NCBI RefSeq assembly: GCF_000372965.1
Contig: NZ_KB890025.1
Coordinates: 186,001-250,000 of the forward strand
Direction: 5' to 3'
Length of the DNA: 64,000 bases
Source of the DNA: Hoeflea sp. 108
GTDB lineage: Bacteria > Pseudomonadota > Alphaproteobacteria > Rhizobiales > Rhizobiaceae
Shown piece by piece: positions 35,802 to 43,980 of the stretch. The notes beneath the pieces are model-generated. The model did not search any database. It was not told the DNA's origin and saw nothing but the letters and a program-made list of their open reading frames with translations. Numbering within the stretch: the first letter of the stretch is position 1; every line of letters starts with the position of its first letter. Position numbers and translations under genes: made by a program.

Positions 35802-36938
35802 CTACATCTTGCACTGCTCGGCGTAGGCGTCGCCGTGCTTTTCGAAGGCGGTGGCGACGATCTTGTTGGTCAGAACGTCGCCTTCCTTCACCACCTCGCG
35901 AACATAGATGTTCTGGATCGGATGGTTGTTGGTGTTGAAGCTGAAGTCGCCGCGCACCGACTTGAAGTCGGCGGCCTTCAGGGCTGCGCGGAAGGCGTCC
36001 TTGTCCTTGACGCTGGCCTTGCCGAGCGCCGACAGGATCAGGTTGGCCGTATCCCAGCTCTGGGCGGCATAGACCGAGGGCAGGCGCTTATATTCGGCCT
36101 GGAACGCTTCGACGAACTCCTTGTTGGCGGCGTTGTCGAGGTCCTTGGACCAACTGGCCGAGTTCTTGACGCCGAGTGCTGCGTCACCGACTGCCGGCAG
36201 GATGTCCTGGTCGAACGAGAAGCCCGGGCCCATGACCGGGATGTTCACGCCCGACTGGGCGTATTGCTTCATGAAGGCGATGCCCATGCCGCCGGGCAGG
36301 AAGAAAAACACAGAGTCGGCGCCGGAATCGCGGATCTGGGCGATTTCGGCGGCGTAGTCGGTCTGGCCGACCTGGGTGTAGATTTCGCCGGCCAGATCGC
36401 CCTTGTAATAGCGCTTGAAGCCGGTCAGCGAATCCTTGCCGGCCGGATAGTTCGGCGCAAGGATGAACGTCTTCTTGTAGTCCTTGTTGGCGTACTGCCC
36501 CATCGCCTCATGGAAGTTGTCGTTCTGGTAGGCGACGTTGAAGTAGTTCTTGTTGCACTTGGCCCCGGCCAGCGCAGATGGGCCGGCATTGGGCGACAGG
36601 TAGATGATGTCCTGCGACACGGCATTGGGCACCACCGCCATGGCGAGGTTCGACCAGATGATGCCGGTGAGCAGATCGACCTTGTCGCTCTGGATCATCT
36701 TTTCGGCGAGCTGGACGGCGATCTCGGGCTTCTGCGCGTCGTCCTCGACAACGAGCTCTACGTCCTTGTTGCCCGACTTCTTCATCGCCAGCTCAAAGGC
36801 GTCGCGCATGTCGACGCCGAGGCCGGCGCCGCCGCCTGAAAGCGTGGTGATGACGCCGATCTTCACCGGCTCGGCATAAGCGAGGTTCGACGCCGCCAGC
36901 GACAGGCCGAGAATGCCAGCCACAATAATCTTCTTCAT
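35802..36938 (-). CDS. ABC transporter substrate-binding protein (LivJ/amide-binding type)
   Basis: 378 residues from ATG 36938, preceded by GGGAGGGAGAA. Signal peptide of about 23 residues (IIVAGILGLSLAASNLAYA), then EPVKIGVITTLSGGGAGLGVDMRDAFELA, the family start; the C-terminus ends GDAYAEQCKM. Ligand-binding protein of the HAAT importer encoded downstream. It lies 43 nt downstream of kynA on the same strand, so it probably shares a transcript with kynA and the ligase, supporting an aromatic substrate such as tryptophan, kynurenine or anthranilate. Confidence 0.88.
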   Translation of the reverse strand: MKKIIVAGILGLSLAASNLAYAEPVKIGVITTLSGGGAGLGVDMRDAFELAMKKSGNKDVELVVEDDAQKPEIAVQLAEKMIQSDKVDLLTGIIWSNLAMAVVPNAVSQDIIYLSPNAGPSALAGAKCNKNYFNVAYQNDNFHEAMGQYANKDYKKTFILAPNYPAGKDSLTGFKRYYKGDLAGEIYTQVGQTDYAAEIAQIRDSGADSVFFFLPGGMGIAFMKQYAQSGVNIPVMGPGFSFDQDILPAVGDAALGVKNSASWSKDLDNAANKEFVEAFQAEYKRLPSVYAAQSWDTANLILSALGKASVKDKDAFRAALKAADFKSVRGDFSFNTNNHPIQNIYVREVVKEGDVLTNKIVATAFEKHGDAYAEQCKM

Positions 36939-36981
36939 CAGGTTCTCCCTCCCAGTGTTTTCTTTGTAATGCAAAAAAGCT

Positions 36982-37818
36982 TCAGAGCCGGGTACGAACT
37001 TTCCAGAGTTCGGGGAACAGTTCAACCTCCAGCATCTTCTTGAGATACGATGCGCCCGAGGTCCCGCCAGTGCCGCGTTTCATGCCGATGATGCGTTCAA
37101 CAGTGGTAACGTGGTTGAAACGCCAACGGCGGAAGTAGTCCTCGAAATCGACCAGCTTCTCGGCCAGCTCGTAGAACATCCAGTAGCGCTGCGGCTCGCG
37201 GTAGATCGCCTGCCAGGCCGCTAGAACCTCCTCGCTTTCGCTGCGCGTCTCGCGCCAGTCGGTCTTGCTGGCCTCCGCGCCAACATTGAAGCCGTTGCGC
37301 GAAAGCAGCAGGATCGCCTCGTCATAGAGCGACGGCTGGGCCAGGATCGCCTCCAGCCGTGCCGTCAGTTCGGGGGCATGCGCATGCGGGCGCAGCATGG
37401 CTGGGTTGCGATTGCCAGCCATGAACTCGATGGCGCGGTACTGCCAGGACTGGAAGCCCGAGGACTGGCCGAGCGAGTTGCGGAACTCGGTGTATTCGCT
37501 CGGCGTCATGGTGCGCAGCACGTCCCAGGCACTGTTGAGTTGCTCGAAGATGCGCGACACGCGCGTCAGCATCTTGAAGGAAGGCTCCAGCCGGTCGGCT
37601 CGGATCGAGCGGATGGCGGCACCGATCTCGTGCAGCGCCAGCTTCATCCACAGCTCCGAGGTCTGGTGCTGGATGATGAACAGCATTTCGTCATGGGCGG
37701 TCGAAAGCGGCGATTGCGCGTCCAGTACTTTCTCCAGATGCAGGTAGTCGCTGTAGGACATGCGGTCCTTGAACGACATTTCCGCACCCTCGGTCGAGGG
37801 ATCGTAGGGCTTGCTCAA
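36982..37818 (-). CDS. kynA: Tryptophan 2,3-dioxygenase
   Basis: 278 residues, normal for bacterial enzymes. Heme enzyme that opens the indole ring of L-tryptophan to N-formylkynurenine. MSYSDYLHLEKVLDAQ, FIIQHQTSELWMKL (substrate pocket with the distal His), SGFQSWQYRAIEF and the proximal heme ligand His in FNHVTTVERIIGMKRGTGG are all visible. Its start overlaps the ligase stop by four bases (37815-37818), so the first pathway step and the aryl-CoA ligase are translated together. Confidence 0.95.
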   Translation of the reverse strand: MSKPYDPSTEGAEMSFKDRMSYSDYLHLEKVLDAQSPLSTAHDEMLFIIQHQTSELWMKLALHEIGAAIRSIRADRLEPSFKMLTRVSRIFEQLNSAWDVLRTMTPSEYTEFRNSLGQSSGFQSWQYRAIEFMAGNRNPAMLRPHAHAPELTARLEAILAQPSLYDEAILLLSRNGFNVGAEASKTDWRETRSESEEVLAAWQAIYREPQRYWMFYELAEKLVDFEDYFRRWRFNHVTTVERIIGMKRGTGGTSGASYLKKMLEVELFPELWKVRTRL

Positions 37819-39440
37819 TTTGTCTTCTCCGTGCGCAGGCGGAAGCGCTGGATCTTGCCGGTCTGGGTTTTCGGCAGGGCGTCGATGAACTTCACCGACC
37901 TCGGATACTTATAGGGCGCGATCGTTGCCTTCACATGGTCCTGAAGGCGCTTGATCGTCTCGGCATCGCGGGCGACGCCCTCGACCAGCACCACATAGGC
38001 CTCGACGATCTGGCCGCGTTCGCCGTCATCGGCGCCGATGACGGCACACTCGGCGACATCGGGATGCGAAAACAAGGCGGTTTCGACCTCGGGGCCGGCG
38101 ATGTTGTAGCCGGCGCTGACGATCATGTCGTCGGAGCGCGCGGCGAAATGGAAGAAACCATCCACGTCCTGGAAGAAGGCGTCCCCCGTCAGGTTCCAGC
38201 CGTCGCGGACATATTCGCCTTGGCGATCGTCGGCCATGTAGCGGCAGCCGGTGGGGCCGCGCACGGCGAGCCGGCCGACAGTGCCGCGCGGCACCTCGTT
38301 CATGTCGGCGTCGACGATGCGTGCCTCGTAGCCGCCGACCGGCTTGCCGGTGGAGGCGGGCTTGCGGTCCTCGAAACGGTTGGAGATGAAAATGTGCAGC
38401 ATCTCGGTGGCGCCGATGCCGTCGAGGATCGGCTTGCCGGTCTTCTGGGTCCACTCCTCGAACACCGGTCCGGGCAAGGTCTCGCCGGCGGAGACGGCGA
38501 CGCGAAGCGACGACAGGTCGGCGCCCTCGTCCATCGCCTTCATCATGGCGCGGTAGGCGGTGGGCGCGGTGAACGAGATTGTCGCTTTGTAGGTCTCGAT
38601 GATGTGGATCATGTTCGGCGGCGTCGCATGCTCGAGCAGCGTCGCCGCCGCACCGAAACGCAGCGGGAAGATGGCGAGACCGCCAAGGCCGAAGGTGAAG
38701 GCCAGCGGCGGCGAACCGACGAACACGTCGTCCGGTGTGACCTGCAGCACCTCCTTGGCATAGGCGTCGGCGATGATCAGCAGGTCGCGATGGAAATGCA
38801 TCGTCGCCTTCGGCACGCCAGTGGTGCCGGAGGTGAAGCCGAGCAGAGCGACGTCGTCGCGGCCGGTTTTGACGGCCTCGAAGATCACCGATTTGTCGAG
38901 GGCGACGCGATCAAGTTCGGCGTCGTGGTTGGCGGTGCCGTCGAAGCCGATGACCTTCTTGAGGAATGAGCTGTCCTTGGCGCAGGCCACCATCTCGTCC
39001 ATGAGGCGCGTGTCGCACAGCGCCAGCGAAATCTCTGCCTTGTCGACGATCTTGGCGAGTTCCCCGGCACGCAGCATCGGCATGGTGTTGACCACGACGG
39101 CGCCTGCCTTGGTGGCGGCAAGCCAGCAGGCGACCATGGCCGGATTGTTGGCCGAGCGGATCAGAACGCGGCTGCCCGGCTTGACCCCGTAGTTCTCGAC
39201 CAGCGCATGCGCCAGCCTGTTGGTCCAATCAGACAGTTCCTTGTAAGTGCGGCGGCGGCCGTTGCCGATCAGTGCCGTGTGGTCGCCAAAACCTTTTTCG
39301 ACCAGCCGGTCGGTCAGCTCGACACCGGCATTGATGTGCTCGGGATACTGGAAGCCATCGAGCAGGAAGTCGGGCCACTGATCTTGGGCGGGCAGGTTGT
39401 CGCGCGTGAACGTGTCGATATGCGCTGACGGTCCAAGCAT
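37815..39440 (-). CDS. Aryl-CoA ligase, probably 2-aminobenzoate (anthranilate)-CoA ligase
   Basis: 541 residues of the AMP-forming acyl-CoA synthetase superfamily, benzoate-CoA-ligase branch. GFTSGTTGVPKATMHFHRD (AMP/phosphate loop), LDGIGATEMLHIFIS (A5 region), RDGWNLTGDAFF and the C-terminal catalytic lysine in PKTQTGKIQRF are present. It would activate anthranilate with ATP and CoA, giving the substrate of the fused flavoenzyme at 21609-23936. It is first in a minus-strand unit ligase-kynA-binding protein-HAAT genes. A MarR-type motif (site C) lies about 205 bp upstream. Benzoate or salicylate cannot be excluded as substrate. Confidence 0.85.
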   Translation of the reverse strand: MLGPSAHIDTFTRDNLPAQDQWPDFLLDGFQYPEHINAGVELTDRLVEKGFGDHTALIGNGRRRTYKELSDWTNRLAHALVENYGVKPGSRVLIRSANNPAMVACWLAATKAGAVVVNTMPMLRAGELAKIVDKAEISLALCDTRLMDEMVACAKDSSFLKKVIGFDGTANHDAELDRVALDKSVIFEAVKTGRDDVALLGFTSGTTGVPKATMHFHRDLLIIADAYAKEVLQVTPDDVFVGSPPLAFTFGLGGLAIFPLRFGAAATLLEHATPPNMIHIIETYKATISFTAPTAYRAMMKAMDEGADLSSLRVAVSAGETLPGPVFEEWTQKTGKPILDGIGATEMLHIFISNRFEDRKPASTGKPVGGYEARIVDADMNEVPRGTVGRLAVRGPTGCRYMADDRQGEYVRDGWNLTGDAFFQDVDGFFHFAARSDDMIVSAGYNIAGPEVETALFSHPDVAECAVIGADDGERGQIVEAYVVLVEGVARDAETIKRLQDHVKATIAPYKYPRSVKFIDALPKTQTGKIQRFRLRTEKTN

Positions 39441-39743
39441 TCTGTCCCCTACAGGCTCATCGCCGCGGCGGGTTCGCCGGGCTGGTGATTGCGTATGTTT
39501 GCGGGGAGATCATGCACCGGTGTCAGGCAAGGCCGCGCGGCATCTTCGGCGGCGTTCTCTGTGCGGTCGACCATGTGACCGGCATTCGGCACAGCGAGAC
39601 CTCCCATTCTCGACTGATAGGGAAGCATCGCATCGGTCCGAATTTATTTCAAGCCTAAAGTTTCTTCCTGCTGGCGCATTGACGGAAAGGGAGGCGTCGG
39701 GCCATTCCTTGGTCGACAATCATACCGCCGGAGGAGGAATCGG
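39441..39743. promoter_or_regulatory. Divergent control region between CoA ligase and formamidase-like gene, with MarR-type site C
   Basis: 303 nt without a gene. At 39645-39662, TATTTCAAGCCTAAAGTT matches the flavoenzyme-operon site A at 15 of 18 positions; on the minus strand the shared core is AACTTTARGCTTGAA. Downstream of the core both sites also share a TTCG...ACCG segment. Site C is about 82 bp before the formamidase-like start and about 205 bp before the ligase start, so it could control either or both. The rightward gene has a good Shine-Dalgarno (GGAGGA, from 39732). Confidence 0.6.
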
Positions 39744-40571
39744 GTGTTCGAACGTCACATCACCGACTGGGACAATGCCTACACCAACGGCGCCAACATC
39801 GCTGGCGGTGACCGCTGGCCTGCGGCCTGGGTGGAGCCGGCCAGGGCATTCCGTGACAGCCAGTCGGCCGCCGACCGGGCGCAGCTCGACATTGCCTATG
39901 GCGAGCGGCCGCGCAACCGGTTCGACCTGTTCCTGCCGGAGGGCAAACCCAAGGGCCTCGTCGTTTTCGTCCATGGCGGCTACTGGATGGCGCTCGACAA
40001 GAGCTACTGGTCGCATCTCGGCAAGGGCTCGGTCGACAGCGGCTATGCCGTGGCCGTGCCGTCCTATACGCTGTGCCCGGAGGTCAGGATCGCCGACATC
40101 GTGCGCGAGGTCGGCGCAGCCATCGGCAAGGCCGCCTCGCTGATCGACGGTCCCATCATGCTGACCGGCCATTCCGCCGGCGGCCATCTCGTCTCGCGCA
40201 TGGTGGCAATGGGCTCGCCGCTCGGCGCGGACGTCCAGGCGCGCATCCGCCATGTCGTGTCGCTGTCTGGTGTCCACGACCTCAGGCCGCTGATGAACAC
40301 CGGCATGAACAAGACGCTTCACATCGATGAGGCGGAGGCGCTGTCTGAGAGCCCGGCGTTGCTGCGGCCGGTTGAAGGCGCGCGCATCACCTGTTGGGTC
40401 GGTGGCGGCGAGCGCGCCGAGTTCCTGCGTCAGAGCGCGCTGCTCGCCAATATCTGGACCGGCCTTGGTGCTGCGACGGCAGCCGTGGTCGAGCCCGACC
40501 GCCATCATTTCAGCGTCATCGACGGGCTCGCGGATTCCGACCATCAGCTGACGCGGACGCTGCTCGGCTAG
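39744..40571 (+). CDS. Alpha/beta hydrolase, probable kynurenine formamidase (AFMID type)
   Basis: 275 residues from GTG 39744, chosen because GAGGAGGA lies just upstream. FVHGGYWMALDKSYW is the oxyanion HGG motif and TGHSAGGHLVSRM holds the nucleophile serine; the catalytic His is probably in DRHHFSVIDGL near the C-terminus. This arrangement matches serine-hydrolase kynurenine formamidases that hydrolyse N-formylkynurenine, the step between kynA and kynU. The metal-dependent KynB type is a different fold and is not seen in the window. Divergent from the ligase/kynA unit. Confidence 0.8.
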   Translation: MFERHITDWDNAYTNGANIAGGDRWPAAWVEPARAFRDSQSAADRAQLDIAYGERPRNRFDLFLPEGKPKGLVVFVHGGYWMALDKSYWSHLGKGSVDSGYAVAVPSYTLCPEVRIADIVREVGAAIGKAASLIDGPIMLTGHSAGGHLVSRMVAMGSPLGADVQARIRHVVSLSGVHDLRPLMNTGMNKTLHIDEAEALSESPALLRPVEGARITCWVGGGERAEFLRQSALLANIWTGLGAATAAVVEPDRHHFSVIDGLADSDHQLTRTLLG

Positions 40572-40589
40572 CCCAGGAGACTTTCCGCT

Positions 40590-40943
40590 ATGAGCGCGAT
40601 CATGCCTCGGATTGGTGCAATCTTCGTACCCGTCGCCGATGTCGAGCAGGCGCGCCACTGGTACGCCCGCTTACTTGGGATAGCCGATGCGCCTGAAATC
40701 CAATTCGGCCATCTCGCGGTGTTTGCGCTCGACAACGGGTTGCGCCTGGTCCTCGACGCCAAGATCCATGACGCGCACGCGCGGCGCAACTCGCCGCTGT
40801 TTCATTTCGATGTCGAGGACATTGCCACGGCGCGCGACCATGTCGTTGAGCTGGGAGCGGATTCAGTGACCGAGATCGGGTTCGATCACTGGTTCACCTT
40901 CCGCGACCCTGACGGCAATGTCCTGATGGCCTGCGTTTGCTAG
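40590..40943 (+). CDS. VOC-superfamily (glyoxalase/bleomycin-resistance-like) protein
   Basis: 117 residues, one vicinal-oxygen-chelate unit pair: GAIFVPVADVEQARHWYARLLG opens the first beta-alpha-beta repeat and FRDPDGNVLMACVC closes the second. Metal-ligand-type residues appear as H in FGHLAVF and E in VTEIGFDHW, tentatively. It lies 18 nt downstream of the formamidase-like gene, so they are probably cotranscribed. Role unknown; it may handle a reactive pathway intermediate. Confidence 0.82.
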   Translation: MSAIMPRIGAIFVPVADVEQARHWYARLLGIADAPEIQFGHLAVFALDNGLRLVLDAKIHDAHARRNSPLFHFDVEDIATARDHVVELGADSVTEIGFDHWFTFRDPDGNVLMACVC

Positions 40944-40951
40944 CTGTCCGA

Positions 40952-40979
40952 GCCGCCGTCAGGCAACGACGACGGCGGC
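40952..40979. terminator. Hairpin between convergent genes
   Basis: GCCGCCGTC (40952-40960) pairs with GACGGCGGC (40971-40979) over a 10-nt loop, between the VOC stop and overlapping the stop of the converging hydrolase. No T-run, so strength is uncertain. Confidence 0.4.
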
Positions 40980-42245
40980 CTCGAGCACGGCGTGCAGCAG
41001 CACGTCGCAGCCCGCTGCCGCCCATTCAGGCTCGATGTCTTCGTCTTCGTGATGCGACAGGCCGTCGGCGCAGGGACAGAAGATCATCGCGGTCGGTGCC
41101 ACACGGTTGATCCAGCAAGCGTCGTGGCCGGCACCCGAGACGATGTCGCGATGGCTGTAGCCGAGACCTTCGGCGGCAGAGCGCACCATCTGCACGCAGT
41201 CCCGGTCGAAGGCGACAGGATCGAACGCGCCGACCTGCTCGATCTCGTGTTCGATGTCGAGCGCCTCTGAAATCAGCGCGATGCCTTCGCGGATGCGCTG
41301 GTCCATGACATCGAGCACTTCCTTTTCGGGCGAGCGGATGTCGATGGTGAGAACGGTGCGGCCGGGCACGGTGCTACGCGAATTGGGGTGAACCTCGACG
41401 TGGCCTACATTGCCCACCGCGTCGGGCTGGTAGTCCATCGTCACCTCATGCACCAGCTCTATCACCCGGGCCATGCCGAGGGCGGCGTTGCGGCGCTTGT
41501 ACATCGGCGTGCCGCCCGAATGCGCTTCCTGGCCGGTCAGCGTCACCTGCAGCCACTTCAGGCCCTGGCCGTGGGTGACGACGCCGATGTCGATGCCTTC
41601 ATCCTCGAGGATCGGGCCCTGCTCGATGTGAAGTTCGAAGTAGGCCTTCATCTGGCGGGCGCCGGCCTTTTCGGCGCCCTTCCAGCCGATGCGCTCCAGT
41701 TCGTCGCCGAAGCGCTTGCCCTTGGCGTCTTCGCGCGCATAGGCCCAGTCCTTGTCGATGGTGCCGGCAAAGACGCCCGATGCCACCATGGCGGGGGCGA
41801 AGCGGCAGCCCTCCTCGTTGGTCCAGTTGGTGACCACGATGGGGTGCTTGGTCTGGATGCCGAGATCGTTCAGCGTGCGCACGACCTCGAGGCCGCCGAG
41901 CACGCCAAGCACGCCGTCGAACTTGCCGCCCGTCGGCTGGGTGTCGAGGTGGCTGCCGATATAGACGGGCAGGGCGTCGGGATCGGTGCCTTCGCGGTGA
42001 GCGAACATCGAGCCCATGTCGTCGATGCCCATCTCAAGGCCGGCGGCATCGCACCAGGACTTGAACAGGCGGCGCCCCTCGGCGTCCTCGTCGGTCAGGG
42101 TCTGCCTGTTGTTGCCGCCAGCAATGCCAGGGCCAACCTTGGCCATGTCCGTCAGCGACTCCCAGAGCCTGTCCTGGTCGATCCTGGCGTTGGTACGGGT
42201 CACTGGCTTGTCCAAGTTCAAATTCCTCGTATTGGCGCGCGACAT
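40959..42245 (-). CDS. Zn-dependent N-carbamoyl-L-amino acid hydrolase (HyuC/AtcC-like)
   Basis: 428 residues from ATG 42245. Peptidase M20-family amidase: YIGSHLDTQPTGGKFDGVLGVLGGLEV and NWTNEEGCRF carry metal ligands (His, Asp, Glu-Glu), with FELHIEQGPILE, LTGQEAHSGGTPM and HDACWI later on. It hydrolyses an N-carbamoyl amino acid or ureido acid to the amino acid, CO2 and ammonia. The 2-aminothiazoline-carboxylate hydrolase gene lies 68 nt upstream on the same strand. In Pseudomonas that pairing converts 2-amino-thiazoline-4-carboxylate to N-carbamoyl-cysteine and then cysteine, so N-carbamoyl-L-cysteine is the likeliest substrate. Allantoate or beta-ureidopropionate are alternatives. Confidence 0.85.
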   Translation of the reverse strand: MSRANTRNLNLDKPVTRTNARIDQDRLWESLTDMAKVGPGIAGGNNRQTLTDEDAEGRRLFKSWCDAAGLEMGIDDMGSMFAHREGTDPDALPVYIGSHLDTQPTGGKFDGVLGVLGGLEVVRTLNDLGIQTKHPIVVTNWTNEEGCRFAPAMVASGVFAGTIDKDWAYAREDAKGKRFGDELERIGWKGAEKAGARQMKAYFELHIEQGPILEDEGIDIGVVTHGQGLKWLQVTLTGQEAHSGGTPMYKRRNAALGMARVIELVHEVTMDYQPDAVGNVGHVEVHPNSRSTVPGRTVLTIDIRSPEKEVLDVMDQRIREGIALISEALDIEHEIEQVGAFDPVAFDRDCVQMVRSAAEGLGYSHRDIVSGAGHDACWINRVAPTAMIFCPCADGLSHHEDEDIEPEWAAAGCDVLLHAVLEAAVVVA

Positions 42246-42313
42246 GACATTGCCTGAGCGGGCACGCCGCAGCGGCATCTGGCTTTTCGAATCGCGGCGA
42301 AAGAAACTGCGGT

Positions 42314-42871
42314 CTAGCTGCTCTTTGCCGTGTCGTCGCCGGGGTTCATCCGATACCTGAAGTCGCAGCTGCCACCGCCTTCCATGATGGTGCGGGTGCG
42401 CTCCATCGAAATTCTGGGGTTGTAGCCTTGGCAGAAGGTGCCGTCGCGCTGGCACGACAACAGCGTTCCGATCTCGCCGAGGCCCATCGAGTGGTACATC
42501 TCGGCATAGCGGCAGCGGGTGACGTTGTAGTCGAACCGGTCGGCTGTCTCGGTCAGCACCTCGAAATGCAGCGCATCGTCCTGGCGCCATTTCGGTTGCA
42601 GGGCAGCGAAGGACTTGAGGTCGACAGGACCTGTCTCGGCCGCGGCAAACTTCTTGCCGGCTTCGATCGCCGCTTTGGTGATCGCCGCGCGCAGGGTCTC
42701 GCGCGCCGCCTCGCGGCCGAAACGCGCGGCCATCTCCTCATAGATCGGCTTGATGATTTCCGCTTCGATGCGGCGACGGGCAAGAATGCCCAGGCCATCG
42801 ATGGCTGCCTGCACGCCCGAGGACGGATCGAGCGGATCCTGGTCGGGAGCGGTTGCGTGCTTGTCTGTCAT
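42314..42871 (-). CDS. L-2-amino-thiazoline-4-carboxylic acid (ATC) hydrolase family protein
   Basis: 185 residues. Family-typical segments are RRRIEAEIIKPIYEEMAARFG, the acidic substrate-side region HFEVLTETADRFDYNVTRCRYAEMYHSMGL and SCQRDGTFCQGYNPRISMERTRTIMEGG with two conserved cysteines. The family hydrolyses the thiazoline ring of ATC to N-carbamoyl-cysteine; some members have other or unknown substrates. It is coupled with the carbamoylase gene downstream and follows a LysR gene on the same strand by 110 nt. Confidence 0.8.
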   Translation of the reverse strand: MTDKHATAPDQDPLDPSSGVQAAIDGLGILARRRIEAEIIKPIYEEMAARFGREAARETLRAAITKAAIEAGKKFAAAETGPVDLKSFAALQPKWRQDDALHFEVLTETADRFDYNVTRCRYAEMYHSMGLGEIGTLLSCQRDGTFCQGYNPRISMERTRTIMEGGGSCDFRYRMNPGDDTAKSS

Positions 42872-42981
42872 TTGGGCCCCTGCATTGCGCCTGATACGGC
42901 GTCACCAGACGAGCCTAGAAGCTGCGATGCGGAATGACCATCGCAGATCCCTCAATTGCTGAGCTCAATTTCACGATGCCG

Positions 42982-43881
42982 CTAATGCTTGTCGCGCTCG
43001 GCCAACATCCAGGCGACGAAGCGTCGGGCAATCTGCGACAATTCCCGGTCGGTTCTGGTGCACAGATAGTAGTGCCGCCCGTCATCAAGCGCGCGTTCCG
43101 AAAGCACGACCAGCCTGCCTTTGGTGATGTCGTCGGCTATGAGCGGCAGGCGGCACAGGGCTACGCCCATGCCCGAGACGGCGGCGGCGCGAGCCAGCAG
43201 CCCGTCCTCGAACAGCGGACCGGAAAGGTGCTGGTCGGTCGCCCGCACGCCTGCCGCTCGAAACCAGTTCAGCCAGTGGTCGCGGCTTTCGTCGTGGATC
43301 AGCGGCAGGCCGGCGAGGGCTTCGGCGTCCGGCATCCCATTGCCGCCCTGCAGCAAGACAGGGCTCGCCACTGGCACGACAGTGCCGCCCAGGAAGAATT
43401 CGCTTTTGTAGCCCAGCCAGGCGCCAGAGCCGAAACGCACCGAAATGTCGGCGGCGTCGCTCGAATAGTTGCGGTTCTGGGCATAGGTGACGCGCACGTC
43501 GATATCGTGGTTCTGCCGGTTGAAACCGGAAAGACGTGGCACAAGCCAGTTCACGGCGAAGAGCGGGATGGCGCTGATCGAAATCTCGCGGGCACTCGCC
43601 CTGAAGCGCAGCTGGCTGGTGGCCGTGCGCAGCAGGAAGAAGGCCGGCAGGATAGATTCCAGATATTCCCGGCCTTCGGCGGTCAGCGCTAACCCACGGC
43701 CCTGCCGTTCCGTCAATTTGGTGCCGACGAATTCTTCCAGCTGCGCCAGCCGGTGGCTGACGGCCGAAGCGGTGAGGCCGAGTTCATCCGCCGCAGCCGT
43801 GACGCTGCCCAGCCGGGCAAAAGCCTCGAACGCCTTGGCGGCGTTCAGCGGCAGCAGATCCGATTCATGAGCCAGCTTCAT
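42982..43881 (-). CDS. LysR-family regulator (GcvA-like)
   Basis: 299 residues. N-terminal helix-turn-helix LNAAKAFEAFARLGSVTAAADELGLTASAVSHRLAQLE (about 13-50) and a C-terminal effector domain containing ISISAIPLFAVNWLVPRL. Unlike many LysR genes it is not divergent from a target: it precedes the ATC hydrolase/carbamoylase pair on the same strand, which it probably controls. Confidence 0.88.
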   Translation of the reverse strand: MKLAHESDLLPLNAAKAFEAFARLGSVTAAADELGLTASAVSHRLAQLEEFVGTKLTERQGRGLALTAEGREYLESILPAFFLLRTATSQLRFRASAREISISAIPLFAVNWLVPRLSGFNRQNHDIDVRVTYAQNRNYSSDAADISVRFGSGAWLGYKSEFFLGGTVVPVASPVLLQGGNGMPDAEALAGLPLIHDESRDHWLNWFRAAGVRATDQHLSGPLFEDGLLARAAAVSGMGVALCRLPLIADDITKGRLVVLSERALDDGRHYYLCTRTDRELSQIARRFVAWMLAERDKH

Positions 43882-43980
43882 CGATCCCGGGCAAGGTCAC
43901 GTGTCGGACACCAGCTTCGGGCAGACAGGCCAGGAGTGCAACAGGGCTACGACAGCTGCGGCCCTCTGAGTGCGGAAGCC

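Noticed and set aside
36939..36981. AAAAAGCTTCAG between kynA and the HAAT binding-protein gene as a fourth MarR site
   Set aside because: Only the AAGCTT core matches; the arms differ and it overlaps the kynA end, so it is not distinguishable from chance.
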